Assembly: GCF_000772105.1 (NCBI RefSeq)
Contig: NZ_CP009354.1
Span: forward strand, 744,001-808,000
Length of the DNA stretch: 64,000 bases
Source: Vibrio tubiashii ATCC 19109
GTDB taxonomy: Bacteria; Pseudomonadota; Gammaproteobacteria; Enterobacterales; Vibrionaceae
Direction: 5' to 3'
Part shown: piece by piece, positions 28,989 through 38,052 of the stretch
How positions within the stretch are numbered: position 1 is the stretch's first letter
How the letters are laid out: each line of letters begins with the position of its first letter
Program-made: the position numbers and the translations under genes
Notes under the pieces: model-generated
What the model saw: only the letters and a program-made list of their open reading frames with translations
What the model was told of the DNA's origin: nothing
Databases searched by the model: none

Positions 28989-31343
28989 ATGCATAACATA
29001 ACAAGTAAAACCAAAGGGTTATTTACCCTTTCAACTATCGCAGTGGCTATGGCTGGAATCTCAGTGGCGAACGCTTCGCCTTCAATGGGATTCAATGAGG
29101 CTGATCTACCAACTAAGTACATCGTTAAATTTAAACAAGACGCACCTATGCCGTTTACTCGTGCTGGTGAGCCAGTTATGGCTGCTAGTGAAGTTCGCGA
29201 ATCGGTGCTTCAGCAAGTTAAAGCTCGTAAGGTCGAAAAACTAGGATCTGAGCCAATCTACAGTGTAGAAATGGATGACAACGAGTTGTCTTCTTTGCGT
29301 ACTAACGCGCAAGTGGAATACGTGGAGGTCGATCCCCCACGTTACCTGCTAAGTGAAACGACGCCGTGGGGCTACAATGCTGTAAATGCTCAGCTTTTGA
29401 ATGATTCAAATGCTGGTAATCGCACGGTATGTATTATCGATTCTGGCTATGACATCAGCCACAATGACCTAAGTGGTAACCGTGTTAACGGTACCAACGA
29501 TAGCGGCACAGGCTCATGGAGTTCTCCGGGCAACAACAATGCCCACGGTACGCACGTGGCTGGTACGATTGCGGCGATTGCCAATACCGAAGGTGTTAAA
29601 GGGGTAATGCCGAACCAGAATGTGAACTTACACATTGTTAAAGTGTTCAACGAATCTGGTTGGGGTTACTCATCGAGCTTAGTTAAAGCAATTCAAACTT
29701 GTGCGGATAATGGCGCCAACGTGGTTAACATGAGCTTGGGTGGTAGCCGTTCAAGTATTACTGAACAAAACGCGATGCAAGACCTTTACGACAAGGGTGT
29801 GCTGCTTATCGCAGCGGCAGGTAACTCAGGTAACACGGCACACAGCTACCCAGCATCTTATGATGCGGTAATGTCAGTTGCAGCAGTTGATACAAACAAC
29901 GACCACGCTGCGTTCTCTCAGGCAACTGACCAAGTAGATATTGCAGCGCCAGGTGTAGCGGTACTTTCAACTGTGACAGTAGGTGAAGGTGTTCTGTCTG
30001 ATATTACCATCAACGGTGCGAGCAGCTTTGATCGCGGCGTTGTGCCACATAACCGTAAAATCAAAACGTCCGGCAGTTACGAGTCAGCACCAGTGGCAGG
30101 TTCATTTACCGCTCCTATCGCTGCATGTGATATCTCTTCCGGTAGCTACAACTGTGGTGATATGACGGACAAGATCTGTCTAACTGAACGTATCGAAAAC
30201 CAAAGAACGGGTGTTCGACCTGAAATAAACCCAGTGAAAGCATGTTCTGATGCGGGCGCTAAAGCGGCGATTGTATACAGTAATCAAGATCTACCTGGTC
30301 TTCAGAACCCATTTGTTCTGGATGACAACGATAGCTACCGTATGGTTTCAGTTACTGTTGACCGAGCATTTGGTTTAGAGCTAGCAGGTAAAGTTGGTGA
30401 TACCGTGACGGTTTCTACGGAAACGGGTAAAGACTACGAGTACTACAATGGTACTTCTATGGCGACGCCACACGTAGCAGGTGTTGCAGGGCTAGTGTGG
30501 AGTTACCACCCAACTTGTACAGCAGCGCAAGTACGTAAAGCACTAAACGCAAGTGCGACAGATATTGATGTAGCAGGACGCGATGATCGCACGGGTCATG
30601 GTCTGGTGAATGCAGATGCTGCAAAAACTTACCTAGATGTGGGTTGTAATGGTCCTGTAGATACAAGCACTGTACTAGAAAACGGTGTGGCGAAAGGCCC
30701 TCTATCTGGCGCAAGCAAATCAGGTACGGTTTACACCTTTGAAGTCCCTGCAAGTGCAACTAAAGCGACATTTAAGCTAACTGGCGGTAGCGGTGATGCG
30801 GATATGTATGTCCGTTTTGACGGTACACCGACAACAAGAACATACGATTGCCGTTCATGGGAAAGCGGTAACAACGAATCTTGTTCTCTGGATGTCTCTC
30901 AAGCAGGCACATACCAAGTATTGATCGATGGCTACTCGGCGTACTCAGGTGCTTCGCTTGTTGCTACTCACAACGGTTCTGACAATGGTGGTCAAGCACC
31001 ATCGAACTACAGCAACCAAAATGCAATGGCGATTCCAGACAACAGCGCGCTAGGTGCAACGAGTGAGATCGATGTACTGCGTTCTGGTGATTCTGGTACA
31101 GTGACAGTTGCAGTTGATATTAGCCATAGCTATGTGGGTGACCTTAAAGTCACGCTGACTTCACCAACTGGTGGTCAAGTTATACTGCATGAAAATACAG
31201 GCGGTTCAGCAAATGACATTCGTACCAGCTTCCAAGCCAACTTTACTGGCTTTGAGTCAAAAGGTAACTGGAAACTAAAAGCGGTAGATAGTGCTCGCCA
31301 AGATACAGGTACGATCAACAGCTGGTCACTGTCATTTCAATAA
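28989..31343 (+). CDS. Secreted subtilisin-like serine protease (S8)
   Basis: 784 residues. A signal peptide (1-29) is followed by an I9 propeptide (about 42-118; TKYIVKFKQD). The S8 catalytic domain has Asp151 in IIDSGYD, His186 in HGTHVAGT and Ser490 in GTSMATPHVAG. A PA domain is inserted between His and Ser (about 330-480). C-terminal modules are a PPC domain (about 560-665) and a P/proprotein-convertase domain (about 675-784). It should be exported and autoprocessed. A small I9-like protein is encoded 9 bases downstream. Confidence 0.93.
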   Translation: MHNITSKTKGLFTLSTIAVAMAGISVANASPSMGFNEADLPTKYIVKFKQDAPMPFTRAGEPVMAASEVRESVLQQVKARKVEKLGSEPIYSVEMDDNELSSLRTNAQVEYVEVDPPRYLLSETTPWGYNAVNAQLLNDSNAGNRTVCIIDSGYDISHNDLSGNRVNGTNDSGTGSWSSPGNNNAHGTHVAGTIAAIANTEGVKGVMPNQNVNLHIVKVFNESGWGYSSSLVKAIQTCADNGANVVNMSLGGSRSSITEQNAMQDLYDKGVLLIAAAGNSGNTAHSYPASYDAVMSVAAVDTNNDHAAFSQATDQVDIAAPGVAVLSTVTVGEGVLSDITINGASSFDRGVVPHNRKIKTSGSYESAPVAGSFTAPIAACDISSGSYNCGDMTDKICLTERIENQRTGVRPEINPVKACSDAGAKAAIVYSNQDLPGLQNPFVLDDNDSYRMVSVTVDRAFGLELAGKVGDTVTVSTETGKDYEYYNGTSMATPHVAGVAGLVWSYHPTCTAAQVRKALNASATDIDVAGRDDRTGHGLVNADAAKTYLDVGCNGPVDTSTVLENGVAKGPLSGASKSGTVYTFEVPASATKATFKLTGGSGDADMYVRFDGTPTTRTYDCRSWESGNNESCSLDVSQAGTYQVLIDGYSAYSGASLVATHNGSDNGGQAPSNYSNQNAMAIPDNSALGATSEIDVLRSGDSGTVTVAVDISHSYVGDLKVTLTSPTGGQVILHENTGGSANDIRTSFQANFTGFESKGNWKLKAVDSARQDTGTINSWSLSFQ

Positions 31344-31352
31344 GGAGTGAAT

Positions 31353-31691
31353 ATGAAGAAGCAAGTGTTTTATGGTGTTGGTTTAGTTGTCTTAGTGATG
31401 AGCGCGGTTGCTACATTGAGCCATGCTGATAACCCAGCGTTTCCACCTGTTGATGAAAGGCAGGCAGAAGCAGAGGCTCAATCAACCCGATTCTTTGTGA
31501 AGTATCATAAAGGCACTGAGCAGCAGACTCGCGAGCTTCTTCAATCTTACCAGCTAGACATTGTCGAAACGTTAGACAGCCAACAAGTGCTGGTAGTATC
31601 GGGTAGCCAGCAGCAAGTCGATAAACTGACATCCAGTCAATACATCGACTATGTTGAGCCAGAACCGATTCGAAGCTTATACTCACAATAA
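31353..31691 (+). CDS. Stand-alone I9 propeptide-like exported protein
   Basis: 112 residues from the ATG at 31353, with AAGGAG about 7 bases upstream. The signal peptide is about 1-25 (ending SHA). The rest resembles an I9 inhibitor/propeptide: RFFVKYHKGTEQQTRELL, then LVVSGSQQQVDKL and YIDYVEPEP, paralleling TKYIVKFKQD and VEYVEVDPP in the subtilase. It probably inhibits the protease or assists its folding in the periplasm, and it is co-transcribed with it. Confidence 0.82.
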   Translation: MKKQVFYGVGLVVLVMSAVATLSHADNPAFPPVDERQAEAEAQSTRFFVKYHKGTEQQTRELLQSYQLDIVETLDSQQVLVVSGSQQQVDKLTSSQYIDYVEPEPIRSLYSQ

Positions 31692-31853
31692 TACCAACCA
31701 GAATAAATATCTGGTCATGCTTGCTGGTTAAAATCGCTGATAGCTGCGTTATGGATTTTGTAGGTAGGTCAACTAGCTAGCTGCAATCCATGCCTTGCTC
31801 TAAGCGATTTTTCCTGCGCAATTATCTGAGCACCTATTTATCCTGATTGGTAT
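31691..31853. repeat. MITE-like imperfect palindrome of 163 bases
   Basis: It begins ATACCAACCAGAATAAATA and ends with the near reverse complement (TATTTATCCTGATTGGTAT). Inner segments AAAATCGCT and ATGGATT are also mirrored, and the centre is TAGCTAGCTAG-like. Terminal ATACCAA/TTGGTAT hairpin elements are common between genes in Vibrio. There is no ORF inside. Confidence 0.75.
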
Positions 31854-31857
31854 AACA

Positions 31858-31891
31858 AAACGCCCCATCGAGAGATGGGGCGTTTTTGTAT
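31858..31891. terminator. Bidirectional terminator
   Basis: ACAAAACGCCCCATC pairs with GATGGGGCGTTTTTGT around GAGA. T runs occur on both strands, and it serves the subtilase operon and the convergent sua5 gene. Confidence 0.93.
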
Positions 31892-31903
31892 TTAGGCCTG
31901 AGC

Positions 31904-32881
31904 TTAAAGCTTAGACTGTGCACGACTTAATCGATCATGAACAGCCAACCACTCGTCTGAGATAGGTGGGTGTTCAACCCAGATCTCTTCGCAGCCCCAT
32001 TTATCTGCCTCATCTAACGCGCGATAAAGGTCGTGAGAATAGTCAGCCACATCTGATGGCATTTGCTTCGACTTAAAGCTTTGGTTTTCAATCGCAGAAA
32101 TATGCAGGCAGGCAATGTTACTCCCTTCAGCGTTTTCAATCTCAGCAAGGTCAACCAAACGTACTCTGGTATTAGGTTGGTAGTGGCTAGTCACATTTCC
32201 CGGAACGGCAACAGTGTGTGCCTTCGGTGACAGAACTTCTTCGCCCAGCGTTTCTGATAGTTGCGCTGCTGTCACCGGACCGCTGCGCAAAATACGGAAA
32301 GGCTTTTGGGTTAGGTCAATGATGGTTGACTCTAAACCATGAGCACAGTTACCGCCGTCGAGTACAGCCGCAATTCTGCCCCCTAAAGAGTTGAGTACGT
32401 GCTCGGCTGAAGTTGGGCTGAGCTTTTTATATGGGTTTGCTGAAGGTGCTGCAACAGCCATACCTGAAGATTTCAGCAAAGTAGCAAACACTTCATGAGC
32501 GGGCATGCGAATGCCTATGGTGTCCAAACCACCGGTTACCACTGGTGTCGCTTGGTCAGCTTTATTGAGCAGTACAGTCACAGGCCCAGGCCAGTACGCT
32601 TTGGCAATGGTGTACGCTTCTTGAGGAATGTCTTTTGCCCACTCAGACAGTTGCTCGACCTCTCCAATATGAACGATCAGTGGATGATTCGCTGGTCTAC
32701 CTTTGGCGGCAAAGATCTTTTTCACCGCTTCTGGGTTTGATGCATCTGCAGCAAGGCCATAAACGGTTTCAGTCGGAATCGCAACAAGCTCGCCAGATGC
32801 GAGAATGTCTTTAGCTTGTTCGATATCTTTGCTGTCACTTGCCAAAAGGTGTTGCGTGTTCAATGTCTCTTCCTCAAACAA
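31904..32881 (-). CDS. L-threonylcarbamoyladenylate synthase
   Basis: 325 residues. The N-terminal YrdC domain has IPTETVYGLAADA and KIFAAKGRPANHPL, and there is a C-terminal Sua5 domain after a linker (about 235-325). It uses threonine, bicarbonate and ATP to make the precursor of t6A in tRNAs reading ANN codons. The presence of the Sua5 domain separates it from the short TsaC form. Confidence 0.92.
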   Translation of the reverse strand: MFEEETLNTQHLLASDSKDIEQAKDILASGELVAIPTETVYGLAADASNPEAVKKIFAAKGRPANHPLIVHIGEVEQLSEWAKDIPQEAYTIAKAYWPGPVTVLLNKADQATPVVTGGLDTIGIRMPAHEVFATLLKSSGMAVAAPSANPYKKLSPTSAEHVLNSLGGRIAAVLDGGNCAHGLESTIIDLTQKPFRILRSGPVTAAQLSETLGEEVLSPKAHTVAVPGNVTSHYQPNTRVRLVDLAEIENAEGSNIACLHISAIENQSFKSKQMPSDVADYSHDLYRALDEADKWGCEEIWVEHPPISDEWLAVHDRLSRAQSKL

Positions 32882-33061
32882 CCAATAGGGTTAGAAAATC
32901 TAAGCGGGCTATTTTAACCATGTTTCACAAAGTTTCGACGTTTAATTGAGTATGAATTGTATCTATCGATAAGTTTTTTCTATATCAGTCGATCTTTCAA
33001 TCGCTTAACGTCACGATTAATATTGGTGGCTAGGATTAGTTTGGTGGCAAGGAGCAATAGA

Positions 33062-34294
33062 GTGGATCAGAGTTACGATTACATTGTGATAGGTGGTGGG
33101 ATAGTCGGTGTCTCGACGGCTTGGCAATTGCAAAATCGTTATCCGGACAAGTCCATTCTCTTGCTAGAAAAAGAGCAGCAACTCTCATCTCATCAAACCG
33201 GGCACAACAGTGGTGTGATTCACGCTGGTGTTTACTATGCGCCGGGAAGTTTGAAAGCGGAATTTTGTAAGGCCGGAGTTGCCGCTACAATGGACTTCTG
33301 TAACAAGCATGATATTAAGGTCGAGAATTGTGGCAAATTGCTGGTTGCAACAAGCCCAATTGAAGTAGAGCGTATGCAAGCATTGTATACCCGTTGTCAG
33401 CAAAATGGCATAGAGGTTGAGCTAATTGATCAGCAAGAGCTTAAAAGGCGCGAACCTAACATTGTTGGGTTGGGGGCTATTGCCGTTTCAGCCACCAGTA
33501 TTGTGGATTATCGCCAAGTCACCGAGGCGATGGCACAAGAGTTTCGCCAAGCGGGCGGACAGGTGTGCCTTGGAACACCTGTGGTGAACTTACAAGAGTA
33601 CTCAGATAGGGTTGAGGTCTCGGTTGTCAGTGACGGCCAGGCGCAATTACTTCGAGGTCAGTTTCTGGTCGTCTGTTCGGGGTTAATGGCCGATCGCATG
33701 ACCAAGATGATGGGGCTACAAACGGATTTTCAGATCATTCCTTATCGCGGTGAATATTACCGCCTAGCGCCTAAGAACAACCAGATCGTCAACCATCTAA
33801 TTTACCCAATTCCTGATCCTGATTTACCTTTTCTTGGTGTTCATCTCACTCGTATGATTGATGGCAGTGTTACAGTTGGACCGAATGCGGTGCAAGGATG
33901 GAAAAGGGAAGGTTACGCACGCATTAACTTTAGTTTTCGTGACGTGTGCGAAATGCTCTCGTTCAGTGGTTTCTGGAAACTGACGGCTAAGCATCTAAAA
34001 ACGGGGTTGATTGAGACGAAAAACTCTTGGTGGAAAGCTGGCTATTTGAAATTGGTAAATAAGTACTGCCCAAAAATTCGAGTTGAAGATCTTGAGCCCT
34101 ATCCAGCAGGGATTAGAGCTCAAGCTGTGCTAAAAGATGGCACGCTAGTACACGATTTTCTGTTTGCAGAAAGCCCGCGTAGCTTGCACGTGTGCAATGC
34201 CCCTTCACCCGCAGCGACCTCTTCTATCCCAATAGGTAGTTATATTTGCGACAAGATTGCGAGCAAGCAAGCTAAGACTATTCAAGACCATTAA
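33062..34294 (+). CDS. lhgO: L-2-hydroxyglutarate oxidase
   Basis: 410 residues from a GTG at 33062, preceded by AAGGAG with 7-base spacing, giving MDQSYDYIVIGGGIVG. The longer frame to 32957 has no ribosome site and is not conserved. It carries an FAD-binding GGGIVG motif and the LhgO signature GHNSGVIHAGVYYAPGSLKA. It oxidises L-2-hydroxyglutarate to 2-oxoglutarate, feeding electrons to quinones. The last 17 bases overlap the convergent M20 gene. Confidence 0.92.
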   Translation: MDQSYDYIVIGGGIVGVSTAWQLQNRYPDKSILLLEKEQQLSSHQTGHNSGVIHAGVYYAPGSLKAEFCKAGVAATMDFCNKHDIKVENCGKLLVATSPIEVERMQALYTRCQQNGIEVELIDQQELKRREPNIVGLGAIAVSATSIVDYRQVTEAMAQEFRQAGGQVCLGTPVVNLQEYSDRVEVSVVSDGQAQLLRGQFLVVCSGLMADRMTKMMGLQTDFQIIPYRGEYYRLAPKNNQIVNHLIYPIPDPDLPFLGVHLTRMIDGSVTVGPNAVQGWKREGYARINFSFRDVCEMLSFSGFWKLTAKHLKTGLIETKNSWWKAGYLKLVNKYCPKIRVEDLEPYPAGIRAQAVLKDGTLVHDFLFAESPRSLHVCNAPSPAATSSIPIGSYICDKIASKQAKTIQDH

Positions 34295-35429
34295 TTTGCT
34301 TAATAAGGTCGAGAAACAAAGCGTGCCCAATAGGGATTAGCTCGTCCTCAAAGTCATAGTCAGGGTTATGTAGCTGAGGTGTGTCGACACCGGCTCCCAA
34401 AGCAAACATTGCTCCTTGCTTTGCTACTGCGGTGAATTGGCCAAAATCTTCAGACCAGCGCATAGGTTCATCCAGCAAGATGTATTCCGTGGACGTGTTG
34501 CGACACGCCTGAACGACGCGATCACAGCCTTCATTTGAGTTAACACTTGCCTGAAAAACATCATCAAAACCGAATTCTATTTCTAATCCGGCCTTGTGAG
34601 CACAATCGCGCGCGAACTTTTGTGTGATCTCTACTAAGGTATCCATTGCTTGATTGGTCTCGCTACGAAGTGTTGCCATGACAACTGCATCTCCAGGGGC
34701 AGTACCAAAAGCCACTTCGCCAAGCTTGGCATGGATGACGGTAACCCATAGTTTATCTTCGACGCCTTGTTCGGCTAGCTCTTCTGGAAGCTGGTTGAGT
34801 TTTTCGATGATCTGGCACATTGCGCTAGCGGGGCTGATACCATCCTCAGGGTGTGCGGCATGTGATGTTTTGCCGCTGAGTTTAATGATGATTCCGCGGG
34901 AAGCACAATTAAAAGTCCCTGCTCGTACTGCTACCGAGCCAAGTTTTAGTCCTGGATAGTTATGTAGTGCAAAGGCGTAGTCTGGCTTTAGGGGAGCGAA
35001 TTTCTCATCGTTGACCATATCAATTGCGCCAGCCCCTGTTTCTTCTGCTGGCTGAAAGCAAAGTATCACTCTTCCAGATTGCGGTTTGCGAGTCGCGAGT
35101 GTGGTGCCCAAAGCAGAGATAATCGCCATATGACCATCGTGGCCACATTTATGTGACACGCCATCAAGGATAGAGCGATGGTCAAAGGTGTTTTGTTCTT
35201 GTATTGGTAGGGCGTCTAATTCGCAGCGTATTAAGGTTGAAGGCCCTGTTTCTTGACCGTGGAAGACAAATGCGACGCCATGACCACCAAGCTGAGTGTG
35301 GACTTCATCCGGCGAGAAGCTTTCAAACACGCGAGTTATCCGCAGAGCCGTTTGTTGCTCTTGATGTGAAAGTTCGGGGTGCTGATGAATGTTTTTTCTA
35401 AGCTGAGTAAGTTGGGGGAGATCTAACAT
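34278..35429 (-). CDS. M20-family amidohydrolase
   Basis: 383 residues. The metal ligands are in HKCGHDGHM, PAEETGAGA and ALHNYPG, and HAAHPEDGISP is the dimerisation-domain motif of the M20D hippurate/IAA-amino acid hydrolase group. It cleaves N-acyl amino acids, and the substrate is unknown. There is no signal peptide. Confidence 0.88.
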   Translation of the reverse strand: MLDLPQLTQLRKNIHQHPELSHQEQQTALRITRVFESFSPDEVHTQLGGHGVAFVFHGQETGPSTLIRCELDALPIQEQNTFDHRSILDGVSHKCGHDGHMAIISALGTTLATRKPQSGRVILCFQPAEETGAGAIDMVNDEKFAPLKPDYAFALHNYPGLKLGSVAVRAGTFNCASRGIIIKLSGKTSHAAHPEDGISPASAMCQIIEKLNQLPEELAEQGVEDKLWVTVIHAKLGEVAFGTAPGDAVVMATLRSETNQAMDTLVEITQKFARDCAHKAGLEIEFGFDDVFQASVNSNEGCDRVVQACRNTSTEYILLDEPMRWSEDFGQFTAVAKQGAMFALGAGVDTPQLHNPDYDFEDELIPIGHALFLDLIKQINGLE

Positions 35430-35526
35430 GCGCTATCCATACACTTTTTAACCAGTGAAATACTATACGCTGAGGCTAAAAACAGTATGTTGATGAGGCT
35501 CTAACTATCTAAATTCGAGTGATTTT

Positions 35527-35952
35527 CTAATTGGTGGTAATTTTAAAGGGTTTAAGTTCCACAACATTGCCCTCAGGATCATCAACGTAAACAGAGCGAC
35601 CGTATCCTTGTGCGCCGTATCGTTCGGCAAAGCTTGATGTAGTTATATTGTGTTGCTTTAGGTAGGCGAGTAATTCCTCTTCCTCAAATGCGGATACTTG
35701 CAGACAGAAATGGTCAACGTTTCTACCGTTTTGTTGTGGCGCTTTGCCTCCCATTCGACCTAGTTCACTATCGACTGTCACTATGTCAATTAATGCGCTC
35801 CCCGCTCTGAGTTGGGTAAGCCCAATATCGAGCTTTTCTCGTTCAATCACGCAGCCAAGAATCTCTTGATAAAAGTGCACCATGTTATCGAGCTGGCTCG
35901 TTCGCAGCACAATATGATCGAGTGCGATGATATTGATAGGCCGTTTACTCAT
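35527..35952 (-). CDS. VOC-superfamily (glyoxalase-like) protein
   Basis: 141 residues with two beta-alpha-beta-beta-beta modules. Likely metal ligands are the His in LDHIVLR, the His in VDHFCLQV and the Glu in GNVVELKPF. It resembles YaeR/fosfomycin-resistance-like VOC proteins. The substrate is not evident. Confidence 0.82.
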   Translation of the reverse strand: MSKRPINIIALDHIVLRTSQLDNMVHFYQEILGCVIEREKLDIGLTQLRAGSALIDIVTVDSELGRMGGKAPQQNGRNVDHFCLQVSAFEEEELLAYLKQHNITTSSFAERYGAQGYGRSVYVDDPEGNVVELKPFKITTN

Positions 35953-36024
35953 TGATTGCTGCCTCCTCTAAAGCCATAAATTTAGTATACGCAGTTGTGG
36001 AAGAGGTGATCGATTGAGAAAAAT

Positions 36025-36051
36025 AAAAAAGGGCGCCAGAAATAGCGCCCA
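36025..36051 (-). terminator. Terminator of the BCCT gene
   Basis: On the minus strand GGGCGC pairs with GCGCCC, followed by six T residues. Confidence 0.88.
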
Positions 36052-36072
36052 TTGAGTTTGTTTCGCTTAGAG

Positions 36073-37677
36073 TTAGGCCGTTACTTGTCGAGTCGAGGAC
36101 TGATAAGCCGGTAGCTCTGAGCGCAAGCCTTTGATCAGGCTGACACACATTACGAGTAGGACAAGAGTGAAAGGAAGACCTGTTGCAACAACCCCAGATT
36201 GAAGCGCTTGCAATGCCTCTTTACCACCAATCCAAAGCATAACCGCTGCAATCGAGCCTTCGATACATGCCCAGAAGATACGTTGTGGGATAGGTGCATC
36301 AATTTTGCCACCAGCGGTGATACTGTCGATAACGAGTGAACCAGAGTCTGATGAGGTAATAAAGAAAACCAAAATTAGGACAATTGAAAGTACAGAAATG
36401 ACTGAGCTGTATGGCAGAGCATCATAAACCTGGAACAAGGTCAGCGAAATATCGGTTAAGCCATTCGCACCAAGCTCACCGACTTGGTTGACGACCTGAT
36501 CAAGAGCAATACCACCGAATACCGACATCCAAATAAGCGTCACTGTGGTTGGAATAATTATCACTGCAAACAGGAATTCACGTACAGTTCGACCTTTTGA
36601 TACGCGCGCGATAAACATACCAACAAATGGTGACCAAGAAACCCACCAAGCCCAATAGAACACCGTCCAACCGTGCATCCAGCCAGTATCTTCGCGGCCG
36701 TGAGGGTTGCTTAGCGGGATAATGTTTTGTGCATAGGCAATGGTCGTGTCCCAAAGTGACAGCATTGCAGTGTCAAAACTGATGAACAATACAAACGCAA
36801 GTAAAGCAAAAGCAATCACCATGTTGATGTTGCTTAAAAGCTTAACGCCTCCATCGATACCGCGAATAACAGAGAGCACCGCAATGCAGGTCACGAAAGT
36901 GATCACGATCATCTGCATGCCGATGCCACCATCAAGACCAAATACATGATTGATTCCGCTGGTGGCTTGCTGTGCGCCTAAACCTAAAGAAGTGGCTAAG
37001 CCAAACAAAGTAGCGAGGACGGCGAGAATATCGATTACATGACCTAGCCAGCCCCAAGCTTTATCGCCAAACAGTGGGTAAAAAGCCGATCGTAGTGAAA
37101 GTGGTAGTCCTTTATTAAAGGCAAAGAAGGCCAAAGATAGCGCCACAATAGCGTAGATTGCCCAACCGTGAATACCCCAGTGGAACATAGTGGCACCCAT
37201 AGCAAGCGCTTTCGCTTCTTCACTATATGCTTCCGCGTTAAGCGGCGTACCGTACCAATCAGTAAAGTATGCCGTTGGCTCGGCAACGCTCCAGAAAAGT
37301 AACCCTATTCCCATACCAGCTGCAAACAGCATGGATAGCCATGAAATGGTTGAGTGCTCGGCTTTGGCATCGATCCCACCAATACGGATCTTGCCTAGAG
37401 GGGAGAGTAGGAGCACTGCGGCGAACAAAATGAAGAAGTTTGCAGACCACATAAAGAAGGAGTCAAAATCTACAATAATGCTGTTTTTAAGACCGTTCAG
37501 AGCGTCTCGAGCAGTAGTTGGGTCAACAATTAAAAGAGTCAGTAGACAAAGGATCACAAGGCCAGCACTAATCCCAAATACCGGATTGTGGATATCGAAT
37601 CCCCACTTTTGTACGTTGTCTTGTCCAACTTGATAATCAGTGGTTTCGATACTGTATTTTTTTAATGCATTTTCCAT
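36073..37677 (-). CDS. BCCT-family osmolyte transporter
   Basis: 534 residues with 12 hydrophobic segments. The BCCT hallmark MFHWGIHGWAIYAIVALSLAFF, with the aromatic substrate box, is present, as is the glycine-rich GMGIGLLFWSVAEP helix. It imports betaine, choline or a related quaternary amine. The substrate and whether coupling is to Na+ cannot be fixed from sequence. It is probably part of osmoadaptation, as expected of a marine bacterium. Confidence 0.92.
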   Translation of the reverse strand: MENALKKYSIETTDYQVGQDNVQKWGFDIHNPVFGISAGLVILCLLTLLIVDPTTARDALNGLKNSIIVDFDSFFMWSANFFILFAAVLLLSPLGKIRIGGIDAKAEHSTISWLSMLFAAGMGIGLLFWSVAEPTAYFTDWYGTPLNAEAYSEEAKALAMGATMFHWGIHGWAIYAIVALSLAFFAFNKGLPLSLRSAFYPLFGDKAWGWLGHVIDILAVLATLFGLATSLGLGAQQATSGINHVFGLDGGIGMQMIVITFVTCIAVLSVIRGIDGGVKLLSNINMVIAFALLAFVLFISFDTAMLSLWDTTIAYAQNIIPLSNPHGREDTGWMHGWTVFYWAWWVSWSPFVGMFIARVSKGRTVREFLFAVIIIPTTVTLIWMSVFGGIALDQVVNQVGELGANGLTDISLTLFQVYDALPYSSVISVLSIVLILVFFITSSDSGSLVIDSITAGGKIDAPIPQRIFWACIEGSIAAVMLWIGGKEALQALQSGVVATGLPFTLVLLVMCVSLIKGLRSELPAYQSSTRQVTA

Positions 37678-38052
37678 AAATACAAGGTTTACGTTTTTAT
37701 AATGTGTTTCACTTTTTCAAGAAAAACACTAAAAGCGCCCTCCATTTGTTTTGAGTTCAAAGTAATTTTTGCGGCGCAACTATAACCTTTAGTGTATTTA
37801 ACTGCAAATTTGCTGCGGAAATGATCAGTAACCTCTTTTATCTTGGTTAGTTTTCTAATGTTTTGATGTGTAAGTTTTATAGGCTGTTCAATAATGGATT
37901 GATGACGTCAGTTAAGCTCCAAGGAAGAAGACAGTTTTTTGGCTGAACTATCGTGACACAGGTGCTGTTGCAGCACTAAAAGCGCCTATTGAGCAAAATA
38001 GGCGCGTTTGGTCTTTGGTTTAGCTGGTTGAAATCGTTAATGTTTAGTGATT
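37678..38052. other. Spacer upstream of the BCCT gene
   Basis: 375 bases without an ORF. It contains the BCCT promoter side (minus strand) and the manA terminator at 37978-38006. Confidence 0.5.
37978..38006 (-). terminator. Terminator of manA
   Basis: On the minus strand GCGCCTATT and AATAGGCGC form a 9-bp stem, followed by TTTTA. Confidence 0.85.
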
